A stretch of 64,000 nt of DNA from the NCBI RefSeq assembly GCF_004216495.1, contig NZ_CP034841.1, positions 744,001 to 808,000 of the forward strand, read 5' to 3'. A program made the translations under genes and the position numbers. A model generated the notes under the pieces. It did not search any database and was not told the DNA's origin. It saw nothing but the letters and a program-made list of their open reading frames with translations. Positions 10,664-19,764 of this stretch are shown piece by piece. Each line of letters starts with the position of its first letter. Position 1 is the first letter of the stretch. The DNA is from Mycoplasmopsis phocirhinis. Its GTDB lineage: Bacteria > Bacillota_I > Bacilli_A > Mycoplasmatales > Metamycoplasmataceae.

Positions 10664-12017
10664 CAAATCCTCCGCCAAAACCAAGTTTGGATAAATCAGA
10701 AAGGTTGCCATTTTTTATTTTTTTAGCCATTTCGCCCATATTTTTAGCCATAGCGTCAAAATCATTAACTAGACGATTATATTCAAAAGCATTGCGACCG
10801 CTTCCGGCTATAATTCGTGCCTTGCGTGAGGCTTGTTTCAATAATTTGGGGTTTGAGCGTTCTTTTTTAGTCATTGATGAAATTAAAATTTCATATGAAC
10901 GCATTTTGATTTCAATTTCATCAATTTTTTCTTCACTTATTTTATTTGCCAAACCCGGAATCATTTTTAAAATAGATTTCATTTTGCCTAATTTTTTCAT
11001 CTGTGCTAAATTATTCATTAAATCATCCAAAGTAAAATTGCCTTTTAATAATTTAGCCACCATATTGTTTGCATCTTTTGGATCATAAACTTCTTCTGCT
11101 TTTTCAATTAAACTCAAAACATCGCCCATTCCAAGAATACGATCAGCCATTCGATCAGGATAAAATAAGTCTAAATTTGAAATTTTTTCACCAGTACCAA
11201 TAAATCTTATTGCTAAATCAAGAACTTTAGTTAAACTCAATGCCGCTCCACCGCGTGCATCTGAATCTAGTTTAGTAATCACGCAACCACTTAATTTTAA
11301 TTTGTCGTTAAATGTTGTAGCAACATTTATAATATCTTGACCACTTAAAGCATCTGCAACAAAGAAAATTTCACTGGGTTTAGCAATGTGTTTTAAATCA
11401 ATTAATTCGTTCATTAGATTTTCATCGATAGATAAACGACCGGCTGTATCGATGATTATTAAATCATTTTGATTTTGCTTTGCATATTCAATTGCTTCAC
11501 TTACAATGTTTTGAGCACTAACATTTACACCCTTTTCAAAAAAATCTACTTGAATACTTTTTGCTAATGTTACTAATTGTTGCACAGCGGCAGGACGATA
11601 AATATCAGCAGCTACCAAAAGAGGTTTATTGACATAATTTTTTTTTCTTAAAAAATAAGCAATTTTGGCAGTTGCTGTTGTTTTACCTGAGCCTTGCAAT
11701 CCAGTCATCATTATGATGAAAGGTTTTTTATCAATTTTAATTTCTTTGACTTCGCCACCTAAAATTTGTTGTAATTCGGCATGAACAATTTTAATCATTT
11801 GTTGAGAAGCATTTATTGAACCTACCAACCTAGATTCGAGTGCTTTTTCTTTGACGTTTTTAATGAATTCTTTAACCACTTTCAAGTTGACGTCGGCTTC
11901 TAATAGAGCCATTTTAATATCTCTAGTTACTTCTAAAATATCTTCTTCATTGATGATTGTTTTTTTGTTCATTTTTTGAATTGATTTTTGAATTCTGTTT
12001 TCTAAAAAATTAAACAT
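10653..12017 (-). CDS. ffh: signal recognition particle protein Ffh
   Basis: SRP54-type GTPase of 454 residues that binds 4.5S RNA and signal sequences on nascent membrane proteins. It has the N domain, then the G domain with TGLQGSGKTTATAK (about residues 104-117), DIYRPAAVQQL, IIDTAGRLSIDE and TKLDSDARGG. The M domain from about 295 carries GMGDVLSLIEKAEE, SMTKKERSNPKLL and RIIAGSGR. The C-terminal tail is Gly-rich (GFGGGFGGI) rather than a long Met-rich tail. ATG has GAGGAG upstream. It lies downstream of a GNAT gene and overlaps the YwaF-like gene. Confidence 0.97.
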   Translation of the reverse strand: MFNFLENRIQKSIQKMNKKTIINEEDILEVTRDIKMALLEADVNLKVVKEFIKNVKEKALESRLVGSINASQQMIKIVHAELQQILGGEVKEIKIDKKPFIIMMTGLQGSGKTTATAKIAYFLRKKNYVNKPLLVAADIYRPAAVQQLVTLAKSIQVDFFEKGVNVSAQNIVSEAIEYAKQNQNDLIIIDTAGRLSIDENLMNELIDLKHIAKPSEIFFVADALSGQDIINVATTFNDKLKLSGCVITKLDSDARGGAALSLTKVLDLAIRFIGTGEKISNLDLFYPDRMADRILGMGDVLSLIEKAEEVYDPKDANNMVAKLLKGNFTLDDLMNNLAQMKKLGKMKSILKMIPGLANKISEEKIDEIEIKMRSYEILISSMTKKERSNPKLLKQASRKARIIAGSGRNAFEYNRLVNDFDAMAKNMGEMAKKIKNGNLSDLSKLGFGGGFGGI

Positions 12018-12026
12018 TTTACTCCT

Positions 12027-12824
12027 CTACTTGACAATAATTGTATATAAACTACCGATTTCTTCATAACCCAATGAGCGATATACACTTCCAGCTTCTG
12101 GGTTATGGTAAAAAAGCATTGGTATTTTTTGTTGCTCAATTATTCAATTTGATAATTTTGCTACAACTTTTGATGCCAAACCTTGCTTGCGATATTGATT
12201 TAATGTATAAACTCCACCGATAAAACATTTATTATCGGCGTTTATTGCTATTAAAGCACAACTTATAACATCATTATTTTCATTTTTAATAATAAAAGGA
12301 TTTGATATTCCAGCCGTAAATGATTGGGTATAAACTTTTAACTCATGGTCATACTCATTAGCAAAATTTGCAAATTCTTTAATTTTTAATCTTGATTCAA
12401 CTATTTTAGGTATATCTTTGAGTTCAGCTTTGCTTACTTCGTCTGTGTTAATGTTGATTTTGTGATTTAATTTTGCCATTATTTGTTGGTGTATAACATA
12501 CTTATTTTCATTTTTGACGTATTTTTCAATTTTTTTGAACATATCATCTGAAATATTGATGTTTTTTAAATTATTTTGCAAAATTATTTCATTAATTTCA
12601 CTTCAACATAATTTTGAGTATGGATCAAAAAAAAGTAATGTTTGGTTAAAAATTAATAAAACTGCAACTATTTCATCTTGTTCAACTTTTATTAATGTTT
12701 TGTGTATTGTTGATTCAACTCCATAACTATCGATATCACCAATAAAAAAGAAATTTTTATCCGCGTCTAGATTTAAAAAATGCTTTACTGAATTTATGTC
12801 GTTTTGTGTTGCTTTTAAAATCAT
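12027..12824 (-). CDS. GNAT family acetyltransferase
   Basis: Protein of 265 residues with a C-terminal GCN5-related N-acetyltransferase domain (about 130-265). The acetyl-CoA loop is visible as TLNQYRKQGLASKVV (Q/R-x-x-G-x-A), followed by the beta5-alpha4 segment MLFYHNPEAGSVYRSLGYEEIG that ends many GNATs. The N-terminal half is a divergent domain that looks like a second, cofactor-less GNAT-type half, as in DUF4081/two-domain GNATs. One TGA-Trp (SKLCWSE) joins two open stretches. ATG has AAAGGA upstream. The acceptor is unknown. It precedes ffh by nine bases on the same strand. Confidence 0.85.
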
Positions 12825-12893
12825 GATGTCCTTTAACTAAAACAAAAATAACCTTATTAAAGGTTTAATTTTAATTATTTTTACTTATAAAAA

Positions 12894-13136
12894 TTAAAGT
12901 TTTTTTATTTCTTCATCTAAAAGAGCTTTTAAGGTTTTTAATTCATCCACTGATAAAGTAATACCTTTGCTTGAGCGAGCATAGTCTTCACTTCAATCGC
13001 GAATGTCGTATTTAGCCTCACCATTATTTCAAGAAACTAGATTTAATTCTTTTGTATAACCACTACTCGACAATCCACCAATTTTGCCAATTTTGCGCAC
13101 AATATTGTTAGTTATTTGTGTTTTTTTGAATGCCAT
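12894..13136 (-). CDS. PC4/YdbC-like single-stranded nucleic-acid binding protein
   Basis: Eighty-residue protein resembling the PC4/YdbC family, dimeric beta-sheet proteins that bind ssDNA or RNA. The pattern is an N-terminal strand (IVRKIGKIGGLSSSGYTKELNLVSWN), then AKYDIRDWSEDYARSSKGITLSVDELKTLKALL, with the DIRxW core that is highly typical of bacterial PC4-like proteins. Trp residues are encoded by TGA. ATG has AGGAG seven bases upstream. It sits alone between tsaD and the GNAT gene. A role in transcription or ssDNA handling is inferred from family only. Confidence 0.8.
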
Positions 13137-13201
13137 AATTTCTCCTTAAAATTTAAAATAATAATTAAATTATAGATTAATATTAAAATATGTAATTAAT
13201 A

Positions 13202-14149
13202 TTATATTTTATTTTTAATTTTAACATGTTTTATTTGTTCGTACGCACACATGGCTATCATTGCTCCATTATCGGTTGCATATTTTAAATTTGGCACAAT
13301 TGCTTTTTTACTTAATTTTAAAAATTCTTCTCTTAATTTAGTATTAGCACTCACTCCACCGGCTAAAGTAAGCGAATTAACTTTGAATGATTCTAATGCA
13401 TTTTGTGTTTTAGAAATTAAATATTCAATTGCTGTTTGCTGAAAACTTGCGGCAATTTTTTCTTTATCTATTTTTTGTTTTTTCATCACCTGCGTGTTAT
13501 AGTAATTTAAAACTTGTGATTTTAAACCACTAAAACTAAAATCATATGGTTTGTCGGTGTGCGGTTTTGTAAATTTAATGTATTCGCCTGTGTATGATTG
13601 ATAAATTTTATCTATTATTGGCCCACCTGGAAAACCTAATCCGAGTTTTGAACTAATCTTATCATATGCCTCGCCAACAGCGTCGTCTAATGTTTCGCCA
13701 ATAACTTCGATATTGAACGGATCTTTGACATACATTAATTGAGTATGTCCGCCTGATACAAGCAAACATAAAGATGGGTATTCAACATTTTGCTCAATAG
13801 CATTTGAATAAAAATGACCTTCTAGATGGTTGATAGGAATTAATTTTTTATTTAATACAAGGGATAATGCACTCGCGAATAAATAACCTATTTGTAATGT
13901 GCCTATTAAACCCGGTTTTTGCGTATAAGCTATAAAATCTATAGTTTCAAAATCATATTTATTTTGAAAAAATAATTGAATAATATTGATATTTGAAACG
14001 TGTATTCTTGAACTAATTTCAGGAATAGTGCCACCAAATTCTTTAAAAATGTCGATTTGACTAATTGTTTTCATTTCCAATATTTTGCCATCTTCTAAAA
14101 GCGCAATTGATGTATCATCATGACTAGTTTCTATACCTAAAATACGCAT
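13202..14149 (-). CDS. tsaD: tRNA N6-adenosine threonylcarbamoyltransferase TsaD
   Basis: Catalytic subunit of the t6A modification complex, transferring threonylcarbamoyl to A37 of ANN-decoding tRNAs. It has 315 residues with the ASKHA fold: GIETSHDDTSIAL at the start, the metal-binding HLEGHFYS histidine pair near residue 110, LLVSGGHTQL, and AGGVSANTKLR near the C-terminus. The start ATG shares one base with the tsaB stop, so tsaE-tsaB-tsaD form a translationally coupled operon. All three partners that work together in bacteria are present here; TsaC/Sua5 is not in the window. Confidence 0.97.
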   Translation of the reverse strand: MRILGIETSHDDTSIALLEDGKILEMKTISQIDIFKEFGGTIPEISSRIHVSNINIIQLFFQNKYDFETIDFIAYTQKPGLIGTLQIGYLFASALSLVLNKKLIPINHLEGHFYSNAIEQNVEYPSLCLLVSGGHTQLMYVKDPFNIEVIGETLDDAVGEAYDKISSKLGLGFPGGPIIDKIYQSYTGEYIKFTKPHTDKPYDFSFSGLKSQVLNYYNTQVMKKQKIDKEKIAASFQQTAIEYLISKTQNALESFKVNSLTLAGGVSANTKLREEFLKLSKKAIVPNLKYATDNGAMIAMCAYEQIKHVKIKNKI

Positions 14150-14706
14150 TATTTACCTCCAATTTGTGGTTTTTTAATGTAGTATGGTTCAATATTGATA
14201 ATGTCTTTTTGGTGTGTGAATAAAGTTATATAATTCTGAAAATTATTGAATATTTCAATATAATCGATTGTGTTATAAGATACATTTTCATTGTCTAAAA
14301 TCTCAATATTTTTTACATCAAAAATTTTATTATTAGTATTTTGATATGCATAAACTTTTGATCCTGAAGCATTAATTAAAAAATTATTTTTAAGTGGGTT
14401 TTGTTTTATTAGTATTTGCATTGAACTAATTGTATTTATTTGGGCTTTTGTGATTAAAGCTATTGTTCTAACATAAACCAAAGCAATTCGCACACCAGTA
14501 AAATAACCCGGTCCTAAATTTAGGTAAAAATCAGTAATTTCATTGATGTTTATTTTGTTTTTTTTCAATAATTTTTCAGTGTTTTCAACCAATAATTTAA
14601 CTTTTTTAGGAACATTTTTAAGCAGTATAAATTCAAGACAATAGTTATTTTGGTTTAATAAAGCAAGAGCAAAATCATCACCAGTTGTGTCAATAAATAA
14701 TTTCAT
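14149..14706 (-). CDS. tsaB: tRNA threonylcarbamoyladenosine biosynthesis protein TsaB
   Basis: Non-catalytic ASKHA-fold partner of TsaD in t6A synthesis, 185 residues. The family signature appears as LNLGPGYFTGVRIALVYVRTIA (canonical GPGSFTGLR) near residues 67-88. The rest is divergent, as usual for TsaB in mollicutes. It overlaps tsaD by one base downstream and tsaE by one base upstream, which supports the assignment independently of similarity. Confidence 0.93.
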   Translation of the reverse strand: MKLFIDTTGDDFALALLNQNNYCLEFILLKNVPKKVKLLVENTEKLLKKNKININEITDFYLNLGPGYFTGVRIALVYVRTIALITKAQINTISSMQILIKQNPLKNNFLINASGSKVYAYQNTNNKIFDVKNIEILDNENVSYNTIDYIEIFNNFQNYITLFTHQKDIINIEPYYIKKPQIGGK

Positions 14707-15101
14707 TATTTATACTCCTTTATTTCAAAAATGTGATTATTTTGTTCGTCTAAACTTATTCTGATATCAATGTAGTTTTTATATGAATGTGATATATTAT
14801 CCGATCATTCAATCGCAACAATGTTATCTAAATAATAATCTTCAAATTCAATTAAATCTTCACTTAAATGATAAGCGTCAATATGGACTAAACCACTATA
14901 ATCTTTCATATAGTTAAAAGTAGGTGAAGTAATTTGCTCCTTAATTCCTATTAATTTGGCTATTTCTTTAACTAAGGTGGTCTTTCCAGCACCTAAATCG
15001 CCATTTAGTAAAATTATTTTTGAACTAGTTAAGTTTGCTAAAATAAATTCAGCTATATGTTTAATCGATGAACCGTTTGAAACCTTGAAAGTTTGTTGCA
15101 T
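14706..15101 (-). CDS. tsaE: tRNA threonylcarbamoyladenosine biosynthesis ATPase TsaE
   Basis: ATPase that drives turnover of the TsaB-TsaD complex, 131 residues. Motifs: P-loop NGDLGAGKTTLVKEIA (about 33-48), SPTFNYMKDY, HIDAYHL, and the family-specific IEW near residue 99, whose Trp is TGA, so a standard-code reading truncates the protein there. Its stop (TAA 14706-14708) shares one base with the tsaB start. First gene of the tsaE-tsaB-tsaD operon. Confidence 0.95.
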
Positions 15102-15190
15102 TTTAACCCCACTTATGTTTTTTTATGGCTTATAAAATCTATAAATAAATTTAATATTAATATTTTACTATCTTTTAATTAAAAAATATA

Positions 15191-15196
15191 TATAAT
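15191..15196 (+). promoter_or_regulatory. -10 box of the rplJ-rplL operon
   Basis: TATAAT followed by TGC; transcription would start about 15203, exactly where the L10-leader stem begins. Confidence 0.6.
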
Positions 15197-15202
15197 TGCT
15201 AC

Positions 15203-15271
15203 GCAATACATAAAGACAGTAACTGTTTTAACTTAATTTGTTACCGAATGTATATTGAATATTTGTATTGC
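15203..15271 (+). ncRNA. L10 leader (autoregulatory 5' UTR of rplJ)
   Basis: The 5' UTR between the -10 box and rplJ is closed by a perfect 8-bp stem, GCAATACA (15203-15210) with TGTATTGC (15264-15271). Inside are an ACAGTAACTGT hairpin and a GTTACC segment. Position, size and a long-range closing stem fit the ribosomal protein L10 leader, where free L10(L12)4 represses its own operon. The assignment to that RNA family is inference. Confidence 0.6.
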
Positions 15272-15297
15272 TCATATTAATGAAAGGAGAAAACTCC

Positions 15298-15801
15298 ATG
15301 AACGCTAAAGAATCAAAATTTAAGTTGATGAAAAAAGAATTAGCAAAAGAAATTTCACAAAAAATTACTGATGCTAAATCTGTGATTGTTGCTGAGTATC
15401 GTGGTTTAACTGTTCAAGAACTAACACAGTTGCGTGTTGAAGCAAAAAAAGTTGGTGTTGAGTTAAAAGTTTACAAAAACCGTATTGTAAAATATGCTCT
15501 TGAAACAGCTGGATATGTAGATTTAGCAAGTCACTTGGTTGGACCAAATATTTATGCTTTTAGTAATGAGGATGAATTATCAGCAGCTAAAGTTTTAAGT
15601 AAATTTGCTAAAACCAATAAATTATTAGCACTTAAAGCTGGTATTTTTGAACAAAAAGTTATTGATGCGAAAGGTGTGGCTGAAGTTGCTGCTTTACCAA
15701 ATTACGAAGAAGCACTTGGAATACTTGCTCGCTCACTTATCTCACCTTTACAACAACTTTCTCTTTCTTTAAAACTATATACAGAAAAAGAAAGCGAATA
15801 A
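15298..15801 (+). CDS. rplJ: 50S ribosomal protein L10
   Basis: Protein uL10, 167 residues, base of the ribosomal stalk that carries L7/L12 dimers. Typical segments: ITDAKSVIVAEYRGLTVQELTQLR, YKNRIVKYALE and the C-terminal helix ISPLQQLSLSLKLYTEKE that binds L7/L12. The start at 15298 is chosen over an upstream in-frame ATG at 15268 because AAAGGAG lies nine bases before it and the protein family begins MNAKES-like. First gene of the rplJ-rplL operon. Confidence 0.96.
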   Translation: MNAKESKFKLMKKELAKEISQKITDAKSVIVAEYRGLTVQELTQLRVEAKKVGVELKVYKNRIVKYALETAGYVDLASHLVGPNIYAFSNEDELSAAKVLSKFAKTNKLLALKAGIFEQKVIDAKGVAEVAALPNYEEALGILARSLISPLQQLSLSLKLYTEKESE

Positions 15802-15837
15802 TTTTTTAATATAACATATTTGAAAGGAAAATTTATA

Positions 15838-16206
15838 ATGGCTAAATTAGAAAAAGACACATTCATTTCAGCATTAAAAGAAATGACAATTAAAGAAGTT
15901 ATGGAATTAGTTGAAGCAATGAAAGAAGAGTTTGGAATTGACCCTTCAGCAGTTGCTGTAGCAGCTGCTCCAGCAGCTGAAGCAGCTGAAGAAAAATCTT
16001 CAGTTAACGTTGTTATTACTTCAGATAACGGTAAAAAATTACCAATTGTTAAAGTAGTTAAAGAAGTTTTAGGACTACCTTTAATGGAAGCGAACAAATT
16101 AGTTTCAGCACTTCCAGCAGTAGTTAAAGAAAATGTTTCAATGAATGAAGCTGAAGAATTAAAAGCAAAACTAGTTGAAGCTGGTGCTTCAGTTGAATTT
16201 AAATAA
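15838..16206 (+). CDS. rplL: 50S ribosomal protein L7/L12
   Basis: Stalk protein bL12, 122 residues, recruiting translational GTPases. The N-terminal dimerisation domain (FISALKEMTIKEVMELVEAMKEEFGID), an Ala-rich hinge (about 38-52, AAAPAAEAAEEK), and the globular C-terminal domain with VKVVKEVLGLPLMEANKLV are all clear. The start at 15838 is used instead of the in-frame ATG at 15820 because GAAAGGA lies upstream of it and MAKLEKDTF is the normal beginning. Codon use is richer in GCA/GCT than in its neighbours, as expected for a highly expressed gene. Confidence 0.97.
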   Translation: MAKLEKDTFISALKEMTIKEVMELVEAMKEEFGIDPSAVAVAAAPAAEAAEEKSSVNVVITSDNGKKLPIVKVVKEVLGLPLMEANKLVSALPAVVKENVSMNEAEELKAKLVEAGASVEFK

Positions 16207-16225
16207 TTCAATTGTTTAATAATAT

Positions 16226-16258
16226 AATGCCAACATATAATTTGTTGGCATTTTTTAT
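16226..16258 (+). terminator. terminator of rplJ-rplL operon
   Basis: Hairpin AATGCCAAC / GTTGGCATT (9 bp) followed by TTTTTATT, twenty bases after the rplL stop. Confidence 0.8.
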
Positions 16259-16332
16259 TAAAATTTAAATAAAACTATATTTTTCTTTGAAAAAAAATAA
16301 AAAGTTATATGATTATATAGCAATTATAAATC

Positions 16333-16406
16333 GGGGATGTAGTTCAATGGTAGAACTCCAGCCTTCCAAGCTGATTATGCGGGTTCGATTCCCGTCATCC
16401 CCTCCA
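16333..16406 (+). tRNA. tRNA-Gly (UCC)
   Basis: Acceptor GGGGATG pairs with CATCCCC. The anticodon loop CTTCCAA gives UCC, and the T-arm has TTCGATT. Discriminator T, and CCA is encoded at 16404-16406. It forms its own transcription unit, followed by the TTTGT...CACC trailer and a terminator. Confidence 0.93.
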
Positions 16407-16421
16407 TTTGTAAATTACACC

Positions 16422-16443
16422 AAAGCAGCAAGCTGCTTTTTTT
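16422..16443 (+). terminator. terminator of tRNA-Gly (UCC)
   Basis: AAAGCAG / CTGCTTT hairpin with a short loop, then a T-run. Preceded by the shared trailer TTTGTAAATTACACC at 16407-16421. Confidence 0.75.
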
Positions 16444-16484
16444 AATTTAATTCAATAAATAAATATTAAGGTAAAATAAAGATT

Positions 16485-17822
16485 ATGATTAATGATACAA
16501 TAGCAGCTATTTCTTCAGGTGGTAAAATAAATCAAGCAATTTCAATTATAAGAATTAGTGGTCAGGATAGTGTTAACATTATTTCCAAAATATTCAATGG
16601 AAAAATTGGTTCAAATCATCAAATTACATACGGTCATATAATCGATAACTTTAACAATAATAAAATAATTGACGAAGTTTTGGTAATGTGATTTATTGGC
16701 AAAAATACCTTTACAGGTGAAAATACTGTTGAAATAAATTGTCATGGTGGAGTAGTAATTTCTAATCGAATTTTAGAGTTAATATTACAAAATGGAGCAA
16801 GACTTGCGACACCAGGAGAATTTAGCAGGCGAGCATTTTTAAATGGCAAAATGGATTTGATTAAAGCAGAAGCCATAAACGACTTAATTCATGCTCAATC
16901 TTTAATTCAAACAGAATTAGCTGTACAAAAATTTGATGGTAAAACTTCACAAATGATTAATGAAATGCGTGATTGACTAATGAATTTAATTGGACGTATT
17001 GAAGTTAATATTGATTATCCTGAATATGATGATGTTGAAAAAATTTTAGATCATGGTCTCATTGAAGAATTAATTAGAATAGAGAAAAAAATGAGTGAAT
17101 TAGTTGAACAAAGTGAAAATTCAAGATTATTGTTTGATGGTATTAAAGTAGCCATAATAGGTAAGCCAAATGTTGGTAAAAGCACAATACTAAATTGTTT
17201 AATTGGTGAAGAAAAAGCTATAGTAACAGATGAAGCGGGCACTACAAGGGATTTGGTTGAGGCTAGTTGACAATACAAAGGTTTTTTATTTAAATTAATT
17301 GATACTGCCGGCTTAAGAGAAACCACAACAAAAGCTGAAAAAATTGGTATTGAAAAAAGTTTTAATCAAATAAAAAATGCCGACATTGTAGTTCATGTGT
17401 TGGATACAACTCAAGTTAATAATCAATTTGATGATGAAATTAATAAAAATGCAGCTCAATTTAATAAAAATATTATCACAGTATGAAATAAAAATGATAT
17501 TAAACCAGCCCCCAAAGGTGCTTTAAGTATTAGTGCCCATCATAGCAAAATTGAAAAATTACAAGATGAATTAGTAAATAAATTTAATAAAATTGAATTA
17601 AATAATGCCGATTATGTTACCAATGCCCGGCAATTATCATTAATTAAAAAAGCAAATATTTCAGTAAAAAACGCAATACAAGCATTGCAAAATGGTGTTT
17701 ATACGGATTTAGTTATTATTGATATTACAGAGGCGTGAAAAAATTTGGTTGATATCACAGGCCGTGCTGATAATGAACAACTATTGGATGATATGTTTAA
17801 AAACTTTTGTCTTGGAAAGTAG
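16485..17822 (+). CDS. mnmE: tRNA modification GTPase MnmE
   Basis: GTPase of 445 residues that, with MnmG, installs carboxymethylaminomethyl groups on U34 of certain tRNAs. The N-terminal folate-binding domain ([24 protein letters not shown]) is followed by the G domain with [32 protein letters not shown] and NKND. It ends in the invariant FCLGK, whose Cys is catalytic. TAAAAT lies seven bases before ATG and no Shine-Dalgarno is seen, so a leaderless or very short-leader start is possible. tatD begins five bases downstream. Confidence 0.97.
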
Positions 17823-17827
17823 GTAAG

Positions 17828-18595
17828 ATGGCAATTAAATTAGTAGATGCACATACTCATCCGTTAAAGGAATATTATTCAAATATTGACGAAACTATTT
17901 CGCAAGCACATCAAAATGGTGTTAATATAATGATGGTTACTGGTTGTTCAATTCAGGAAAACGAAGAAGTTAAAAAAATTTGTCAAAATTATCCTTTTGC
18001 CTATCCAGTTATAGGAATTCACCCTAATAATGCAACGGGTAAAGTAGACGGTGATTTAATTGAGGCTCAAATAGATACAAATATAAAAGCAATTGGAGAA
18101 ATTGGTTTAGATTTTTATTGGAATAATGTATCACCGCAAATTCAAATTGATTCATTACATTCACAGATTAGAGTCGCTCAAAAACACAATTTACCAGTAG
18201 TGATTCATATGCGTGATTCATATGAAACACTATATGAAATTCTTTCGCAATATAGAGACGTAAAATTTATGATTCATACATTTAGCGGAGATTTATTTTG
18301 AGCAAAAAAATTCTATGAATTAAACACTTATTTCAGTTTTTCAGGCACAATTACCTATAAATCTTCAAATCATTTAATTGAAGTGGTTGAGTGACTACCT
18401 ATAGAAAGAATTTTAACCGAAACTGATGCACCTTATTTATCGCCTGCTCAAAAAAGAGGTGAACAAAATGTGATGGAAAATGTAATTTTTGTTGCTACAT
18501 ATATTGCCGGCATAAAAAAAATGTCTATAGAAAAATTTGCTAAACAAATATACCGAAACGCCAAGGAGTTTTTTAATATAAATGCCAAAAAATAA
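17828..18595 (+). CDS. tatD: TatD family metal-dependent hydrolase
   Basis: TIM-barrel hydrolase of 255 residues, TatD/YcfH family, probably a metal-dependent DNase or deacylase. Metal-site motifs: DAHTHPL (residues 7-13), AIGEIGLDFYWN, PVVIHMRDSYE, FMIHTFSG and ILTETDAPYLSP. The ATG at 17828 is preferred over an in-frame ATG 21 bases upstream, inside mnmE, because AGGTAAG precedes it and the protein family starts just before DAHTH. It overlaps rsmA by 14 bases. TatD-rsmA adjacency is common in Firmicutes. Confidence 0.93.
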
Positions 18596-19358
18596 TCATA
18601 TTGCTGCTAAAAAAAAATTTGGTCAAAATTTTCTGATTAATAGTCAAATTATTGAACAAATTATTGATATTATCTCTCCAAAAAACAAAAATATTTTAGA
18701 AATTGGCCCTGGTATGGGTGCTTTAACTAAACATTTAAATAAAGATGCAAAAAATCTAACTGTTTTTGAAATCGATCAAGACATGATTAATTATTTAGTT
18801 GTGCACAAAATAATTAATTTATCACAAATAATTAAAGGAGATTTTTTGTTGTCTAATTTAGACAATTTTGAGCACTACGAAATAGTAGGTAATATTCCTT
18901 ATTATATAACCAGCGAAATTATTTTTAAAATTGTTGAATATAGACATTTATTTAAACGGGCAATTTTAATGGTTCAAGATGAAGTAGCAAATCGCATTGT
19001 TGCCAAAATTAACACCCCTGAATATTCAAAATTATCAGTGACTTTGCAATACATTGCTAATGTTAAAAAAGAGTTATTTGTTGATAAAAAATTATTTTAC
19101 CCACAACCAAAAGTTGATTCAGCAATAATATCAATAGAATTTAAAGGTAAAAACGAATTAAATTTCACTAAATTGATGAATTTTTTTAAAATTTGTTTTC
19201 TTTCACGACGCAAAAAATTATCTTGGTCACTAAAATCGGCTTATTCTATGTCGAAAATAAATGCCGCATATAAGACATTAAATTTAAATGAACTTACACG
19301 TATTCAAGAATTAAGTGTTGAAAAAATAGTAGCACTTTTTAAAGAATTGGAGCAATAA
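18582..19358 (+). CDS. rsmA: 16S rRNA (A1518/A1519) dimethyltransferase RsmA/KsgA
   Basis: SAM-dependent methyltransferase of 258 residues that dimethylates two adenines in helix 45 of 16S rRNA during 30S maturation. Motifs: KKFGQNFLIN (about 11-20), LEIGPGMGALT (SAM-binding motif I), GNIPYYIT (catalytic motif IV) and FYPQPKVDSAII. ATG is within the 3' end of tatD with AAGGAG upstream. The TAATG junction with the next gene implies coupling. Confidence 0.97.
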   Translation: MPKNNHIAAKKKFGQNFLINSQIIEQIIDIISPKNKNILEIGPGMGALTKHLNKDAKNLTVFEIDQDMINYLVVHKIINLSQIIKGDFLLSNLDNFEHYEIVGNIPYYITSEIIFKIVEYRHLFKRAILMVQDEVANRIVAKINTPEYSKLSVTLQYIANVKKELFVDKKLFYPQPKVDSAIISIEFKGKNELNFTKLMNFFKICFLSRRKKLSWSLKSAYSMSKINAAYKTLNLNELTRIQELSVEKIVALFKELEQ

Positions 19359-19750
19359 TGACAATATTAGATTTTGATTTTTCTGATGAAGTAAAAAATG
19401 TAATGCAAAATCCTGAATTAATTGAAAACAAAATTAAAGCTAGAAAAAAAATGGTTGAATTTTGGTTTTTGATAGCATTAGTTTTGTTTATCGGTGTTGC
19501 TGCAATTTATTTTTTTATAAATTCATTTAATTTTGCTAAATCAATCAACATCACAATACTAGTTTTAATAACACTAGTTTTGATTGGATTTTATGTTTAT
19601 GCATTTATTTGTTTATTCACTTTATTAGTTTTTGTAAAAACAGTAAAATTAATTAAACAAGGGAATAAAAATCAAGCACGCAAAATTTATAAGATTTATA
19701 AAATATTAAAATTTGAGTGAAACTACAATAAAAATGTTAATAAAAATTAA
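19358..19750 (+). CDS. small membrane protein of unknown function
   Basis: Protein of 130 residues, not recognised. A soluble N-terminus (TILDFDFSDEVKNVMQNPELIENKIKARK has the feel of a short helix-forming tail) is followed by two long transmembrane helices (about 34-52 and 63-94) and a basic C-terminus with IKQGNKNQARKIYKIYKIL. The Lys/Arg content after helix 2 predicts both ends in the cytoplasm. Its ATG overlaps the rsmA stop by one base, and gpsA follows after 14 bases, so it is inside the tatD-rsmA-gpsA operon. Confidence 0.8.
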
Positions 19751-19764
19751 TAAAAGGGGAAATT

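Noticed and set aside
10687-11088. Plus-strand ORF opposite the ffh M domain
   Set aside because: Shadow ORF inside a strongly conserved gene on the other strand.
15702-16211. Long minus-strand ORF opposite rplL
   Set aside because: Shadow of the Ala/Glu-rich rplL codons; no start signal and low-complexity protein.
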